A DNA stretch of 64,000 nucleotides from Erigeron canadensis (taxonomy: Eukaryota > Streptophyta > Magnoliopsida > Asterales > Asteraceae), in NCBI RefSeq assembly GCF_010389155.1, contig NC_057768.1, positions 7,810,501 to 7,874,500 of the forward strand. The letters run 5' to 3'. This document shows, piece after piece, positions 32,476 to 42,618 of this stretch. The notes under the pieces are model-generated. The model made no database searches. It was not told the DNA's origin and was given only the letters and a program-made list of their open reading frames with translations. The stretch's first letter is position 1. Each line of letters opens with the position of its first letter. The position numbers were made by a program, and so were the translations under genes.

Positions 32476-33619
32476 TTTAAATAGGGATTATTACTTCTAT
32501 GACAAAATAAAGAGAGTATTTTACGAATTGGACATGCTTTTGAAAAATATCGGATTTAGACAAAACTTCCGTAGAATGTAACCAAAATCACACGGATAAA
32601 TTTAAACCAATGAGAAGATAACATCTGCCTTGTGGTCACGTGAGCCTACCTTACCCCTCTCTTCTTTTTCATTCTTCATCTATTTTTTCTTCTTCCCCAA
32701 AAAACAATAACACCACCCTCAATCATTTAAACAACATCATCAGATCAAACATACTAATGAGGTGATAGAAAGTTTTCCTTGATCAATATATACAAAGGTA
32801 TCATCTTATGGTATAAGTGATGTGATTGGGCCTTTTCATATAAAGGAGCGATCAGGATCCGAGATGCAATCTTACGTATTGATGTTGAACTATGTCTCTC
32901 GAATTCAAGGCTTTCAACTTACGCAGTTTTGTCTAAATTATTATTATATATGTTGCTTAGCTTTCAATTGAGACTTTAAATGCACCAGGTGAATAGAATG
33001 TCGTCATTGCAGATTTAATAGCAGATAATGGAGACCACGAAGGATGAATGACTTTTATTAATGCGGCAATCCCAGTTACATGTGGCTATTTCTCAAGGTG
33101 ATGACCGAGACTATCAAATCCAACTTTTTGGTGAACAACCGACCTTATTTCTATTGGAACTCAAACATCTTTTATTGTAGTTTATGTTTGCTTTGTAATG
33201 CTCTTAATTTTCTAAGTAAATAACAAATAACTTGTATTAACACACCTTTTTGATAAATAAAACTTAGTTTAAGGTTTTTTTTCTTTCCCCTTATTGGTAT
33301 GTTTGACCTGATGATGATGTTTAATTAATTGAGGGTAGTGTTAGTGTTACTGTTACTTTGGGGAAGAAAAAACCTGTTCTTGTTTTTGAAGGAAAAAAAA
33401 AAGAAACAGAATGAAGCAGGAATTCAGAGAAGAAAGGGGTAGGATAGGGTCACGTGACCACAAGCCAAATGTTATCTTTTTATTGGCTTAAGTCTATCCG
33501 TGTAATTTTAGATACTATTCTACGGAAATTTTATCTAAATTGATTATATTTCAAAACCATGTTCAATTTATAAAATGACCCTTTCATCTTGTCTATACAA
33601 GTAATTTTCCCTTTTAAAT
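32476..33619. mobile_element. Mutator-like non-autonomous element with long inverted ends
   Basis: Element 32483-33612 starts AGGG and ends CCCT, flanked by TTTAAAT on both sides (32476-32482, 33613-33619; could be chance in AT-rich DNA). The ends are inverted repeats of about 250 bases including ACACGGATA, GTGGTCACGTGA and CCGTAGAAT. Long inverted ends fit Mutator-like elements. The 540-base centre is not low complexity, and might be captured gene sequence, but I could not identify it. Confidence 0.65.
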
Positions 33620-33976
33620 ATATAGTTTAAGTGTGTAGTATATTTAACATAGTGTTTTTAAATTTATATAAATAATGATGTGGCATAGGCAAAGTGAGTT
33701 TCAAAGTATAGGTTGGAGGCAAAATGAAGTTAATATGTTTGTTCAATATATTGAAACAGTTTATTGACTTGTTACTAAAATGATTGGTATACTTGAATAT
33801 TTTGTATATTCGAAAAACATTGTACTCCAAGTGCGGATAACTTATTTTTTCTAGGCCTAATCTGTTGTGTGATCTCTCTTTTTTCTTTGATCCCATGTTT
33901 TCTCAAGTATTAAAATTACTCGCATTATCATTTTTTCACAAAACTATATATTTTTGAAAATACAAAATATAAAAAG
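33620..33976. other. no gene recognised
   Basis: AT-rich spacer between the Mutator-like element and the LINE; nothing seen. Confidence 0.5.
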
Positions 33977-33987
33977 ATGACAGATCA
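33977..33987 (+). repeat. LINE target duplication, left copy
   Basis: atgacagatca, identical to 40648-40658 after the poly(A). Confidence 0.85.
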
Positions 33988-34185
33988 TTTTGGTACGATG
34001 GTTGGCTACCACAAGGTCAGATGAAGACGAGATATAACCGACTATTTGCATTGGAAAATAATAAAAATTGTTTAGTTGCTGAAAGATGATCCAATTCGGC
34101 TTGGAATTGGTCTTGGAGAAGAGCGATCAGAGGAGGCATTGAACAAACCCAACTGGATGATATGTGTCAAGAGCTACGTTTACAA
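33988..34185 (+). pseudogene. LINE ORF2 C-terminal region, part 1
   Basis: Reads FWYDGWLPQGQMKTRYNRLFALENNKNCLVAE, a stop, then WNWSWRRAIRGGIEQTQLDDM. This is the linker between RT and the zinc-binding end in plant L1 ORF2 and in the many RT-derived proteins of plant genomes. Confidence 0.85.
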
Positions 34186-34304
34186 CTAGGTTAGTCCTGT
34201 GCGTTGCACGTTTATTTCTATATAATATGTTTCGCTAAAAATGTTAAAATGAAAGAGGTGCGATACAAGTGATAATGTGTCAAACTTGTTCATCTCCTAA
34301 CATA

Positions 34305-34405
34305 AGTTCAAATGTAGGTTGTCTACATTTCAACCTCTCAATACACCGTTGTTGTATTGAGACCCAAAACATGTAGAAGATGACATTGGTGTTACTTACT
34401 TTAGT
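34305..34405 (+). repeat. degenerate SINE fragment, same family as 48158-48350
   Basis: TAGGTTGTCTACATTTCAACC...TTGTATTGAGACCCAAAAC...GACATTGGTGTTACTTACTT aligns with the body and tail of the SINE at 48158-48350 (AGGTCTGCCTACATC...GGTATTGGGGCTCAAAAC...TTACTTACTT). Strongly diverged. Confidence 0.7.
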
Positions 34406-35025
34406 CATTTTTTTATCTTGTTATCAAGCATTCAAGACTCAAACTCTTACACTTGTATTGCGTGTCTAATATGATAATGCTTCAATACTGAAAATCAAAA
34501 TATAACGTAAATGAAGATACATGAGTTAAATATGCAATAAAGAAACAAAAGCCAAACTCCAAACATGTCTTTTCTTTTGTTCGAATCAAATAAGAAACAC
34601 AAGTTTTGTTTCTTGCCAAAAGATAAGTTGTTTATTTTTAAAGAAGTTTGGCTTTTTCTTCTCGCCGACCAAGAAATCCACAAAACTAAAACAAAATGTC
34701 TTTCTTTTCATTGCTTTGTTTTCTCTCTTTTTATTTCAACGGCTATGATCCAAAATAATTAATGGATGTATTATAGGAAAAAAAGTAATTAAGATATATT
34801 AAAAAAGTCATATACCAAAAAATAAATGTCCATATAGATTGAACTAAAGTCAACAAATTTAAAGTTATTAAATAGTCTTATACATAGAAAATTGTAAAGA
34901 AAAATAAAAAGAAATAAACTAAATAGAAACATAATATAATATCAGTTATAAATTAGCCAAAACTAAAATTGTTGTTTGCAACCTTGTCATTTTTGTCTAA
35001 AATGAAAACATTGGAATTTTGTTTA

Positions 35026-36011
35026 TCTAATATATAAGGGATAAGAATATGTGACTGTCATGTATAAAGCTTAGGTATAGAACTCTTACATAATTTTTAA
35101 TATATAAAAAATATAGGAGGTGAATCATTTATTTATTATATAATAAATATCAGAATATTAGTATGTGAGCGGTATTTATATCTAGTTTAGGTACATGACA
35201 ACCACACAACTCTCGACTAATAGACACTTGTTCTAATAACATATTAATTAATCACAACTATCGATTTTCTTAAGTTCACTTTTGTTTTTAATTTTGACTT
35301 TACCTTCTTTTTTTTCATCATCAATTTACACTTTTTAACTTCTAATATAATAAATAAAAAACAATAACCAGTATATATCAAATAAATTGATAGTTAATAT
35401 ATATTACAATAGTACACTCTATCTTATATATACAAAACTAATTAAACATAAATAAAATTTAATATAATTATATTAAGATTTTTAATATTAACTGTACTAT
35501 TATCCTTTTGTTTAAATTTTTTTTTTATTAATTGTCATGATACATATAAGAAAAACAAAACATGTTAAAAATGTCATCTTTATAAGAAACACCTATAATA
35601 TTGTCATATTCTAATTCAAATATTTAGGATGTGTTTTATATAAGAATAAAATCTTGTTTCTATTAGTGCAAAATGTGAATTTTTATACACCACGTGTAAC
35701 AATAAAACAAATAAAATGATAGTGATCTATTATGATTTTTTAATATTCAAATATTGCTAAGTATGTCACAATCTGCAATTTCAATGGACATATTATTTTG
35801 TGATATTTAAATATCGCTAAGCATGTCACGTAAAACAACTTTGATAGACATATTTTTAAAAAGTATTTCATTGTAAAAACTCAAAATCTTATTATATAGA
35901 TCAATTTTTTATTAACAAAAAAAGGAAAGTAATTTTTAAACCGAAATAAATTAACATCCAATATTGATAATGTCGTAATCCTCGTGTATTTAACACAGGT
36001 CTAAAATCTAG
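35026..36011 (+). mobile_element. non-autonomous Helitron, plus strand (up to 986 bp)
   Basis: 3' end: hairpin CCTcGTGT-ATTTA-ACACAGG with one bulged base at 35980-35999, eight bases, then CTAG at 36008-36011 followed by T. The best 5' end is TCTAATATATAAGGG at 35026 after an A, giving the A/T insertion site; TCTATCTTATATATAC near 35427 is an alternative start. Confidence 0.65.
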
Positions 36012-36235
36012 TACACTTATCATAATAGACATTTATTAAGTTGAAATTTAAATGGCATGTCGTTCATAAAATAAATAAATAGAAAATCCAAAAAACTAGA
36101 ATAATAGAGCATGAAGCCATTTGTTAAATAAAAAAAAAAAAAAAGGATGGCCGGATATAAAAACTACAAATGAAAGTCTAGCTCATGAGCCATATATCAA
36201 TTAAAAGATGGAGATAATGTATAAACAAATTTGTT

Positions 36236-36306
36236 GTTCATTGGCAACGCGCTTGTCTTTTGATACGCTTGTCTTTTGATACGCACATCATGGGTTCGAA
36301 ACCCAT
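36236..36306 (+). repeat. tRNA-like SINE head
   Basis: A-box-like TTGGCAACGCGC and a perfect T-arm ATGGG-TTCGAAA-CCCAT with B box GGTTCGAAACC. A 16-base CGCTTGTCTTTTGATA is duplicated between them, so it is not a working tRNA. Next to it a 44-base GTGGCATTTAGTTT... unit is tandemly duplicated (36311-36402). Confidence 0.55.
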
Positions 36307-36530
36307 TTGTGGCATTTAGTTTCTTTTTGAGCGTCTATTTGGGAGGTGATGTCTTGTGGCATTTAGTTTGTTTTTGAGCATCTATTTGGGAGGTGATGTG
36401 GCGGATGAGTTGTCAAAATTTTAAAGCAAAGCGATATGAAAACGACACATAGGAAAAAGATGACGTGGCGAGCTCTGGGCTATGCCACATCATCACTTTG
36501 AGATAGAGAATTATATATATAGAGAGAGAT

Positions 36531-36801
36531 AGAGATATAGAGATGGGGATAGAGAATGACAAATGGGTATGGAGTCTTCATGGGGCAAAACAATTTACTG
36601 TAAGTAGCTTAAGGTTAGAAATTGGTAAATTATTATTGCCTTCGAGTTCTAGTCCCACATCTAGGAATAAAATGGTCCCAAAGAAAGTCAACATATGTAT
36701 ATGGAGATTATTACGGGATAAATTACCTACTAAATTACCTACGCGGGTTAACCTTTCATTGTCTGACATTGAAGTAAGGGATTTAGGTTGTAGTCTCTCC
36801 A
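36531..36801 (+). pseudogene. LINE ORF2 zinc-binding region, part 2
   Basis: DKWVWSLHGAKQFTVSSLR and NICIWRLLRDKLPTKLPTRVN are signature blocks of the plant zf-RVT region. It breaks off at RDLGCSLS where the LTR element inserts; the next part at 40208 supplies the second cysteine. Confidence 0.88.
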
Positions 36802-37048
36802 TGTTACAGAGAGAATTTATAGAGGAGATGAAATGTGATTAACACACAAAATATGATCTGATTGTATTCAAATGAAGATGAGTACACCTTATATAATGGC
36901 TGCTAGTAATAACCGTCACTAACAAACTAAGTTTCACTCTTCACAACTCCTACTCTTTGACTATTCACCTATTGTAACAGACCCCCTTGATTTATTACAA
37001 ATACTCCATATGACACCCTAATCTCTTATTAAGATATACTACGTAACA
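36802..37048 (-). repeat. 3' LTR of the 3.4-kb element
   Basis: 247 bp, pairs with 39961-40207. Confidence 0.93.
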
Positions 37049-37190
37049 ATACTCCCGCCTTATGAGATTTTTGTCCTCAAAAATCAAAGGTTGGAACCTT
37101 CTTTTAGCATCATCCAAATTTGCAACTTCATTGATCCTTTTATGTAACTCCAAGAATAATCAAAACCAGTCTTTCCAATGCTTCTGAGTT
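37049..37190 (-). pseudogene. conserved C-terminal tail next to the polypurine tract
   Basis: Minus strand reads LFLELHKRINEVANLDDAKRRF then PLIFEDKNLIRREYC up to the LTR. The nucleotides for FEDKN match the end of the gypsy element at about 4597-4612, suggesting a common gypsy ancestry. Confidence 0.6.
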
Positions 37191-37466
37191 ATAATCCCTC
37201 TCTTATTTGGCAATTCTGGTTCAACCCTTTTAGTGTCAAAATGCAGAATCTTGCTTTTGAAGATTTGCCCCATTACTCCTTCCATAAAACATGAGCTTTC
37301 TCTTCATTATGAACCCCATCAACCGAGACTCCACAACATTTATCCCACAATGGTTAAATGCTTCTATCATTTCTACAATTCTATCATAATCCGTGTTGAG
37401 ATCCGTGTTGAGCTGATCAAACTACCCTTGAGCGCCATTGTCAACAACAGCCTCTGACAATTGACA

Positions 37467-38105
37467 TTAATTATCTATAAGTGCTACAATCTTCTCGATT
37501 CCTTGAGTAATGTTATTTGAAAGCAATCCAGCTAATGGTTGTAAAAAGTCTTTAGCCCTGTCATTAGCCTTGCCGACACTTAAGCAATGAATGGTCATGA
37601 ATTCAATATCAGTGCTATGATAGACATTCCCTACATTGTTTCCCTTTTCTGATTCACTTGTTGTAGTGTCTAAGCTCAGTAGTTGTTGGGCCTTTTTGGG
37701 CTTCACCTCGTATTCATGCTCGTCTTTTATTAATAGCCTTGCTTCCAGTTTACTGAGTAGTACATGTGCGTAAATAAAAACACCTTTGTCAACATCCGCT
37801 CCCCCATGGACTGAGCTGAATATCAAATAACCAGCCTTGTAAATGACTAATCCTTCCCAGTGGTTCTTCAATAGTCTAAGTTGATCATCATAGAGCTGGG
37901 CATGGACTAGGCTAATTGTAACTATGCACACAACACCATCTTCAACTTTCCAAGCTAAATACTTCCCATCCAAACTGCTTGACATCATACTAGCTAGCTT
38001 CCCGTATCTGTTCTCCATCACTCTTCCCATAACACAATTTTTGACACAAAAAATGGATGCGTTCTTCTTGAGATGGTCATCTTTAGTAAGATATGAGATG
38101 GACAA
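37467..38105 (-). CDS. ORF of unknown function in the 3.4-kb LTR element
   Basis: 212 codons from an ATG at 38105 to a stop; it may be the surviving end of a longer gene, as similar-looking open fragments lie upstream. SSLDGKYLAWKVEDGVVCIVTISLVHAQLYDDQLRLL looks like a folded domain with alternating hydrophobic residues; the C-terminal half is charged (EYEVKPKKAQQLL). No RT, protease or zinc motif. I do not recognise the family. It occupies the place of pol in an LTR element that otherwise keeps the signals needed for reverse transcription. Confidence 0.45.
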   Translation of the reverse strand: MSISYLTKDDHLKKNASIFCVKNCVMGRVMENRYGKLASMMSSSLDGKYLAWKVEDGVVCIVTISLVHAQLYDDQLRLLKNHWEGLVIYKAGYLIFSSVHGGADVDKGVFIYAHVLLSKLEARLLIKDEHEYEVKPKKAQQLLSLDTTTSESEKGNNVGNVYHSTDIEFMTIHCLSVGKANDRAKDFLQPLAGLLSNNITQGIEKIVALIDN

Positions 38106-38453
38106 CTAGAAGTCCGTAGCTTCAACTTCCATTTGAGTGTTGCTTCTTGGATCATTGCTGCCAATTATAGAAGCTCTTGAAGTTACAAAAGTCCCATTCT
38201 GAAGCTAAATATTGCAAACGGGTCTGAAAGCAGCCTTTACAACTTATGTTGGCCATTTATTCTCGAGGCTTTGATAAGCAGGAGACCCTAACCTATCAAT
38301 AGACTTGCACACCCACTACTTCTCTAATACAACCTAAGAAAATTGTTATCCATATTTGATCAGCTTCAGAATTAGTTAACGCCATTTGAGCAGCAAATGC
38401 TCTAAGAACAGAAGCTTCTGCCAGTTTTTCACAACACTTTTGAGAGACCATTA

Positions 38454-38750
38454 TCACTCTTCCAAGCCGATTATCTCTCCATCACTGCCACTGCCTCCAA
38501 ATATTTTCACAATTTCAATTTCAAGAATAAGCCCATGAATAGACGCTCTGGTCTCCAGAACCATTGTTTGCTTTATATTATTAGTGAGTGTATCCTTGTT
38601 AGCCTTCTCAGTTTTTCCGAGAGCAGCCTTTCTCATCTTATCACTTTGACCATTAACACCTTCCAGAAAACTACTTCTACTTTTACCATTTCCCCTCAAA
38701 ACAGTACTTGACACTACCTGCACCTCCTTACTGTACCTCACAAAACACAT
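38454..38750 (-). pseudogene. unknown ORF fragment in the 3.4-kb element
   Basis: 98 codons, basic in the middle (GNGKSRSSFLEG, KMRKAALGKTEKANKD), acidic at the end. No family recognised; probably a frame fragment of a larger decayed gene covering 37467-39714. Confidence 0.35.
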
Positions 38751-38984
38751 CCAACCTGCTTTCCAACCAAAACTTTCAATTGCCTAAAAAAGTTGTATAG
38801 TCTTTATGTTCATGATTAAACTTCCTATCCTTGTGCTCTTATCTTGGCAAACCAAAAACTCGTAGCTACAAAGATTCATTCCTTCCTTCAACAATTTTAC
38901 AAACTCATAGCTAAATCAATCCACTCTACTCTTCAACCATATAACATTTCCTATATGAGTAGTACCATATAACCATCTCGGTTT

Positions 38985-39323
38985 TCATCCAAAACTTCCA
39001 CTGTCCATTCCCTCACCTAATAATCCCTTCTTCAAAGATTTTTGACCCCAAAAATCACATTCACAACACAAAATATCACTTGAAAAACTAAATTCCCAAA
39101 TTTTATCACCATTAACCTTGGCAACCACATTTTGACTTAAACCTCTAATTTGATCTCTAAAATGCTTAAGAACAAGATTACTACTATCAACCAACACAAC
39201 AATCACATCGTTAATACCCCTATAAACAGATCTATCACTGAAATGAGCCTTAAATTCATTAATAATCTCACCACTAACTCTTTCAACACTTGCATCAAAC
39301 ACTTTATATGCACTAGTTTCCAA
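38985..39323 (-). pseudogene. unknown ORF fragment in the 3.4-kb element
   Basis: 112 codons. ETSAYKVFDASVERVSGEI resembles the neighbouring fragment's ENSAHQVFDEMPDEF, so the two may be an internal duplication. No known domain. Confidence 0.4.
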
Positions 39324-39369
39324 TTTTGAACTTATTCCTCTTTATCCACAAAACCTACTAAATTTTCAC

Positions 39370-39714
39370 TTAAAATACACCTACATATAAACATATCACT
39401 ATATTGAGTCTCAATTTCATCCAAAACTCGTCAGGCATTTCATCAAACACCTGGTGTGCACTATTCTCAACTTCCACATTCATTGTAGTTCCAGTCACCA
39501 AACTCTCAGAACTATTAGAAACATCATATAAGAAATAAGAAGAATCGGATAGCGAGTTTATACCTTCTTTTTCTGCACAATCAAACATCGCATCAAGAGA
39601 TTCTTGCAACATCAAATTTCATTGTACTAGCCGTGCTTTATTTGCTTCTAGGTGTGATAGTTTTATCTGTAATTGCCTCAATCTCTCCTGGATTTTAGAG
39701 ATAGAATCATCCAT
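39370..39714 (-). pseudogene. gag-position ORF with N-terminal coiled-coil
   Basis: From ATG 39714 the minus strand reads MDDSISKIQERLRQLQIK, a heptad-like helix, then a TGA near 39623, then an open 81-codon stretch (LQESLDAMFDCAEKEGINS...). Position after the primer site fits a Gag start, but no capsid motif or zinc knuckle is visible. Confidence 0.45.
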
Positions 39715-39947
39715 GGCAGCTGCTGCTATTGATGAGCTCAAAAGTAACCGTTTTTTTTTCTTTTTTTTTTTAATCGGATAGTTCACCGGAGATAAAAGTT
39801 CACCGGAGATAATCTCACGAAAAAGAAGGCCAATAAGTGTTCCAATTACTACTGATTTTAAGGAGAAAGGAAATCAAGTAGTTGCTGGAATCTTAATCGA
39901 AAACCTAATCAGAGTCGAAAACGAAAGCACGCCGGAGGATCGGTGGG

Positions 39948-39959
39948 TCTAGATACCAA
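39948..39959 (-). other. primer-binding-site-like sequence
   Basis: TGGTATCTAGAC on the minus strand one or two bases inside the LTR; resembles the Met-tRNA site TGGTATCAGAGC with changes. Confidence 0.6.
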
Positions 39960-39960
39960 T

Positions 39961-40207
39961 TGTTACAGAGAGAACTTATAGAGGAGAAGAAATGTGATTA
40001 ACACACAAAATATGATCTGATTGTATTCAAATGAAGATGAGTACACCTTATATAATGGTTGCTAGTAATAACCGTCACTAACAAACTAAGTTTCACTTTT
40101 CACCACTCCTACCCTTCGACTATTCACCTGTTGTAATAGACCCCCTTAATTTATTACAAATACTCCATATGACACCCTAATCTCTTATTAAGATATACTA
40201 CGTAACA
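39961..40207 (-). repeat. 5' LTR of the 3.4-kb element
   Basis: 247 bp, pairs with 36802-37048. Confidence 0.93.
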
Positions 40208-40647
40208 CTGCACATCAGGATTGGAAGATTCTACACATTTATTTGGTGATTGTGGCTTTAACAATGACATCCAAGATTTGTTGTCTAAGTGGTTCCAAAC
40301 CCAAATACCGAATGGACCAATGGTGCAGGTAATGAATTGGATAAGAGATCTGGATGTTTCCTTGGAATATAAGCAAATTTTGGAAGCAATTTGTTACGTT
40401 TGGTGGTGGTCATTGTGGAAACACAGAAACGCAGTGTTATTCTCCGAAGAACATAGTAGTAGTAAAGACGTTTTTTAATTTGATTGTCTCTGTATCTTTC
40501 CTTTGGATTTCTAGTAAAAATAGGAAGTCTCATATTCTTTGATCGAGTTGGATTTGTAGCCCAAACTTTTTGATGTAATTCACTTGTTTATTCTTTGACG
40601 ACTTGTCAGAGATTTTATTTTAATAATGCAATTGCCGTTAAAAAAAA
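40208..40647 (+). pseudogene. LINE ORF2 end, 3' UTR and poly(A)
   Basis: Coding resumes with CTSGLEDSTHLFGDC and ends after WWWSLWKHRNAVLFSEE at TAA 40476-40478. The cysteine and histidine pattern completes the zinc-binding motif begun before 36801. The 3' UTR ends in GTTAAAAAAAA and the target duplication. Confidence 0.88.
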
Positions 40648-40658
40648 ATGACAGATCA
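40648..40658 (+). repeat. LINE target duplication, right copy
   Basis: See 33977-33987. Confidence 0.85.
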
Positions 40659-40892
40659 ACAGATATAATTTATAGCGATGCAAATGATTTAATCATAGGG
40701 TGGATTAGTAACCCACTAAAGTTGAGGTCAAATACACGACTTACCCAAAACATGACTATTTTTGTTTCATTTTATTAGCATTAAAAGCCTAATCTTTATT
40801 GGTATACAAGCACATACACCTTAAACATATATAGATCCACACAAATATTAAGACATCTAGCTAATATTTATGAGGTTTGGTACTCGTGCGTA

Positions 40893-40909
40893 ACTCATTA
40901 AAATGGTTT
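40893..40909 (+). repeat. SINE target duplication, left copy
   Basis: actcattaaaatggttt, identical to 41189-41205. Confidence 0.92.
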
Positions 40910-41188
40910 TTATTTTTTTTAACGATTGAACTTAGCGGCATTGCCTCTTCATCGTCCGGTAGAGATCGACCATGTTACCAGCACAGTCAATCCGAAGGCA
41001 TGACTGGCGGTGTAAGTCCCACTACCGTTCTAAAAGAAACCAGCTAAATGCTAGAGAACACCCTCATGCCCCACCTCATTCGCAAGGACTTCCCAATATG
41101 CATTTCAAAAGTTTCGAACCCGTAACCAACATTTGACTGAAAAACATAATGGGCATTAAATGTCCAGTTTAGCTAAATCCCAATCACT
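40910..41188 (-). mobile_element. tRNA-derived SINE (279 bp)
   Basis: Minus strand: A box TAGCTAAACTGG near 41175, B box GGTTCGAAAC near 41112-41122, a GC-richer body, and an A-rich tail (T-run at 40910-40920 on the plus strand). Perfect 17-bp target duplications. Confidence 0.9.
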
Positions 41189-41462
41189 ACTCATTAAAAT
41201 GGTTTGCCAACCAATATTGCTATCCTATAGCTACAAAAGTTAAATATAAACCATAAGTATGTTATATAATGGTAGCCATGTTTTGCATGTAGTAATTCAC
41301 CAAAGACCAAAAGGGCAATGGTTAGTTTTCTCGAATGACCTAAAAGACAATATGCCTAGATATATATGTAAAGTTTTGTCACTTTTCTATCAACACTCAA
41401 ATGCATCTACACTTTTTATTAAGGAGTAAGGACCAACGATTGAAGTGCCAACAAATTACTTT

Positions 41463-41650
41463 TAAGGAAAATAACTAATCCAATTAACAAAATAGCCTAA
41501 AAATCTTTCTAACACTATAAGAAGATGACATGTGGTATCCACTAATTTTCTTTCCTAATCTTGTCCCCTGATTTTTTCACATGTCATAATCTAATAGTTA
41601 GGAGGATTTTTAGACTATTTTGTTAAAAGGATTAATCATTTCCCTTTACT
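41463..41650. mobile_element. MITE, copy 1 (about 190 bp)
   Basis: Inverted ends: AAGGAAAATAACTAATCC and GGATTAATCATTTCCCTTT, plus CAAAATAGCCTAAAAATC and its reverse. A second copy in opposite orientation is at 63634-63826. Confidence 0.72.
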
Positions 41651-41836
41651 TTAAAGCTCAAAACTTTATATGGGATGATCCAATGACGAAAATCAACGAT
41701 ATATGGTTCAATCAAGTTGTTCGGAGCTCAAACCCAATATCATTAATATCAGAAAAAACCTACAAAGGTCAAACCTCCACCATGGATCAATATCATTCCA
41801 CCTACACAAGTGTCTACTTTCATGTGCATGTATATA

Positions 41837-41978
41837 TAAAAAAGGAAGTGATAAATCTATGATATTTATTAGCCATTTATAACAAATGTATGAATTTTAT
41901 TATAAAATGTATAACTGTATAAAACAGACATTGTTGTAGATGGCTAAAACATGTTATAGCTTTATCGCTTCCCATATA
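41837..41978. mobile_element. small MITE, copy 2
   Basis: Inverted arms GGAAGTGATAAATCTATG... and CATAGCTTTATCGCTTCCC-like; related to 32090-32227 (shared ACTGTATAA..CAGA.ATTGTTGTAGA). Confidence 0.62.
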
Positions 41979-42183
41979 AAAAGGTATAGTAGACCACCCT
42001 GTCTCCAGAACCATATTGGATCCCAATAGTCTCATCCCAATAATTATTATGATGTCGGTAAAATATTCCATTTAATACCATATGATTTTAGTAACCCTAA
42101 AGATCAAATATGCGTCTCTTAACTTTACATGTAGACTTAAACTGTATTGGTAACGAATATTATTTCATCTATTGATGGATTGG

Positions 42184-42190
<7 letters not shown>

Positions 42191-42229
<39 letters not shown>
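42191..42229 (+). repeat. (AT)n microsatellite
   Basis: Pure AT dinucleotides directly beside the hAT MITE. Confidence 0.95.
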
Positions 42230-42234
<5 letters not shown>

Positions 42235-42618
42235 ACATAGTTGTCAAACTCGTACGAGTCACGAGTCGACTCGAGAGTCGAGTCAAAATAAAGGAAAAAC
42301 GAAGCGACTCGATGGCATGACTCGATTTACTCAAGACTCGTAACATGACTCGTGTTTTGTGGTGCGAGTCGGTCTGAGTCATGTTCCGAGTCGAGTCACG
42401 AGTCACAAAATAATTTTTAATTTTTTTTTTTTTAAATATAACTTTTTCTATACTTTTAAATTTGATTTGATTTTAATGGTATCTTTTATTTTTGACTTAA
42501 TACATTAATACATTACAATATGTTTACAATAAATACTAGCACATAATTATAAAAATACTATATTTTCAAAGATTTCGAGTCGAGTCAAAATTCACAAGTC
42601 GACAACTATGTAGTTAGA
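42228..42618. mobile_element. hAT-type MITE (375 bp) with GAGTC-rich half
   Basis: Element 42236-42610 starts CATAGTTGTC and ends GACAACTATG, flanked by an exact 8-bp duplication TAGTTAGA (42228-42235, 42611-42618). Short inverted ends and 8-bp duplications define hAT. Its left 170 bases contain about twenty GAGTC/GACTC words; the right half is AT-rich with another GAGTCGAGTC. No transposase. Confidence 0.88.

Larger units (their letters stand above)
34186..36530 (-). mobile_element. Helitron inserted in the LINE, minus strand
   Basis: Minus strand ends CTAG at 34186-34189 followed by host T, with a small GTGC-loop-GCAC hairpin about 10 bases before. The 5' end lies near 36530 (TCTCTATCTCTCTC, then AAGTGATGATGTGGCA); the repetitive AGAGATAG sequence prevents an exact base. 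LINE coding continues on both sides. Holds an older SINE piece and another Helitron. Confidence 0.65.
36802..40207 (-). mobile_element. 3.4-kb LTR element with gypsy-like ends and unknown ORFs
   Basis: LTRs of 247 bp at 36802-37048 and 39961-40207 (about 10 differences), TGTTAC...GTAACA ends, target sites CTCCA/CTGCA (one mismatch). On the minus strand: a primer-site-like TTGGTATCTAGACC just inside the 5' LTR, a gag-position ORF starting at 39714, more broken frames, a pol-end-like PLIFEDKNLIRREYC and a GGCGGGAGTAT purine tract. No protease, RT, RNase H or integrase core is recognisable, so it moved by borrowed enzymes. Confidence 0.85.
33988..40647 (+). mobile_element. 5'-truncated L1-type LINE, split by two insertions
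   Basis: LINE sequence occupies 33988-34185, about 36531-36801 and 40208-40647, about 0.9 kb in all. It is the 3' end of ORF2, a short 3' UTR and a poly(A) at 40640-40648. Truncated 5' end and 11-bp target duplications are typical of target-primed reverse transcription. Insertions are a minus-strand Helitron (34186 to about 36530) and a 3.4-kb LTR element (36802-40207). Confidence 0.88.

Noticed and set aside
36236..36306. A functional tRNA gene
   Set aside because: The A and B boxes are present but a 16-base duplication disrupts the anticodon arm and no acceptor stem can be formed.
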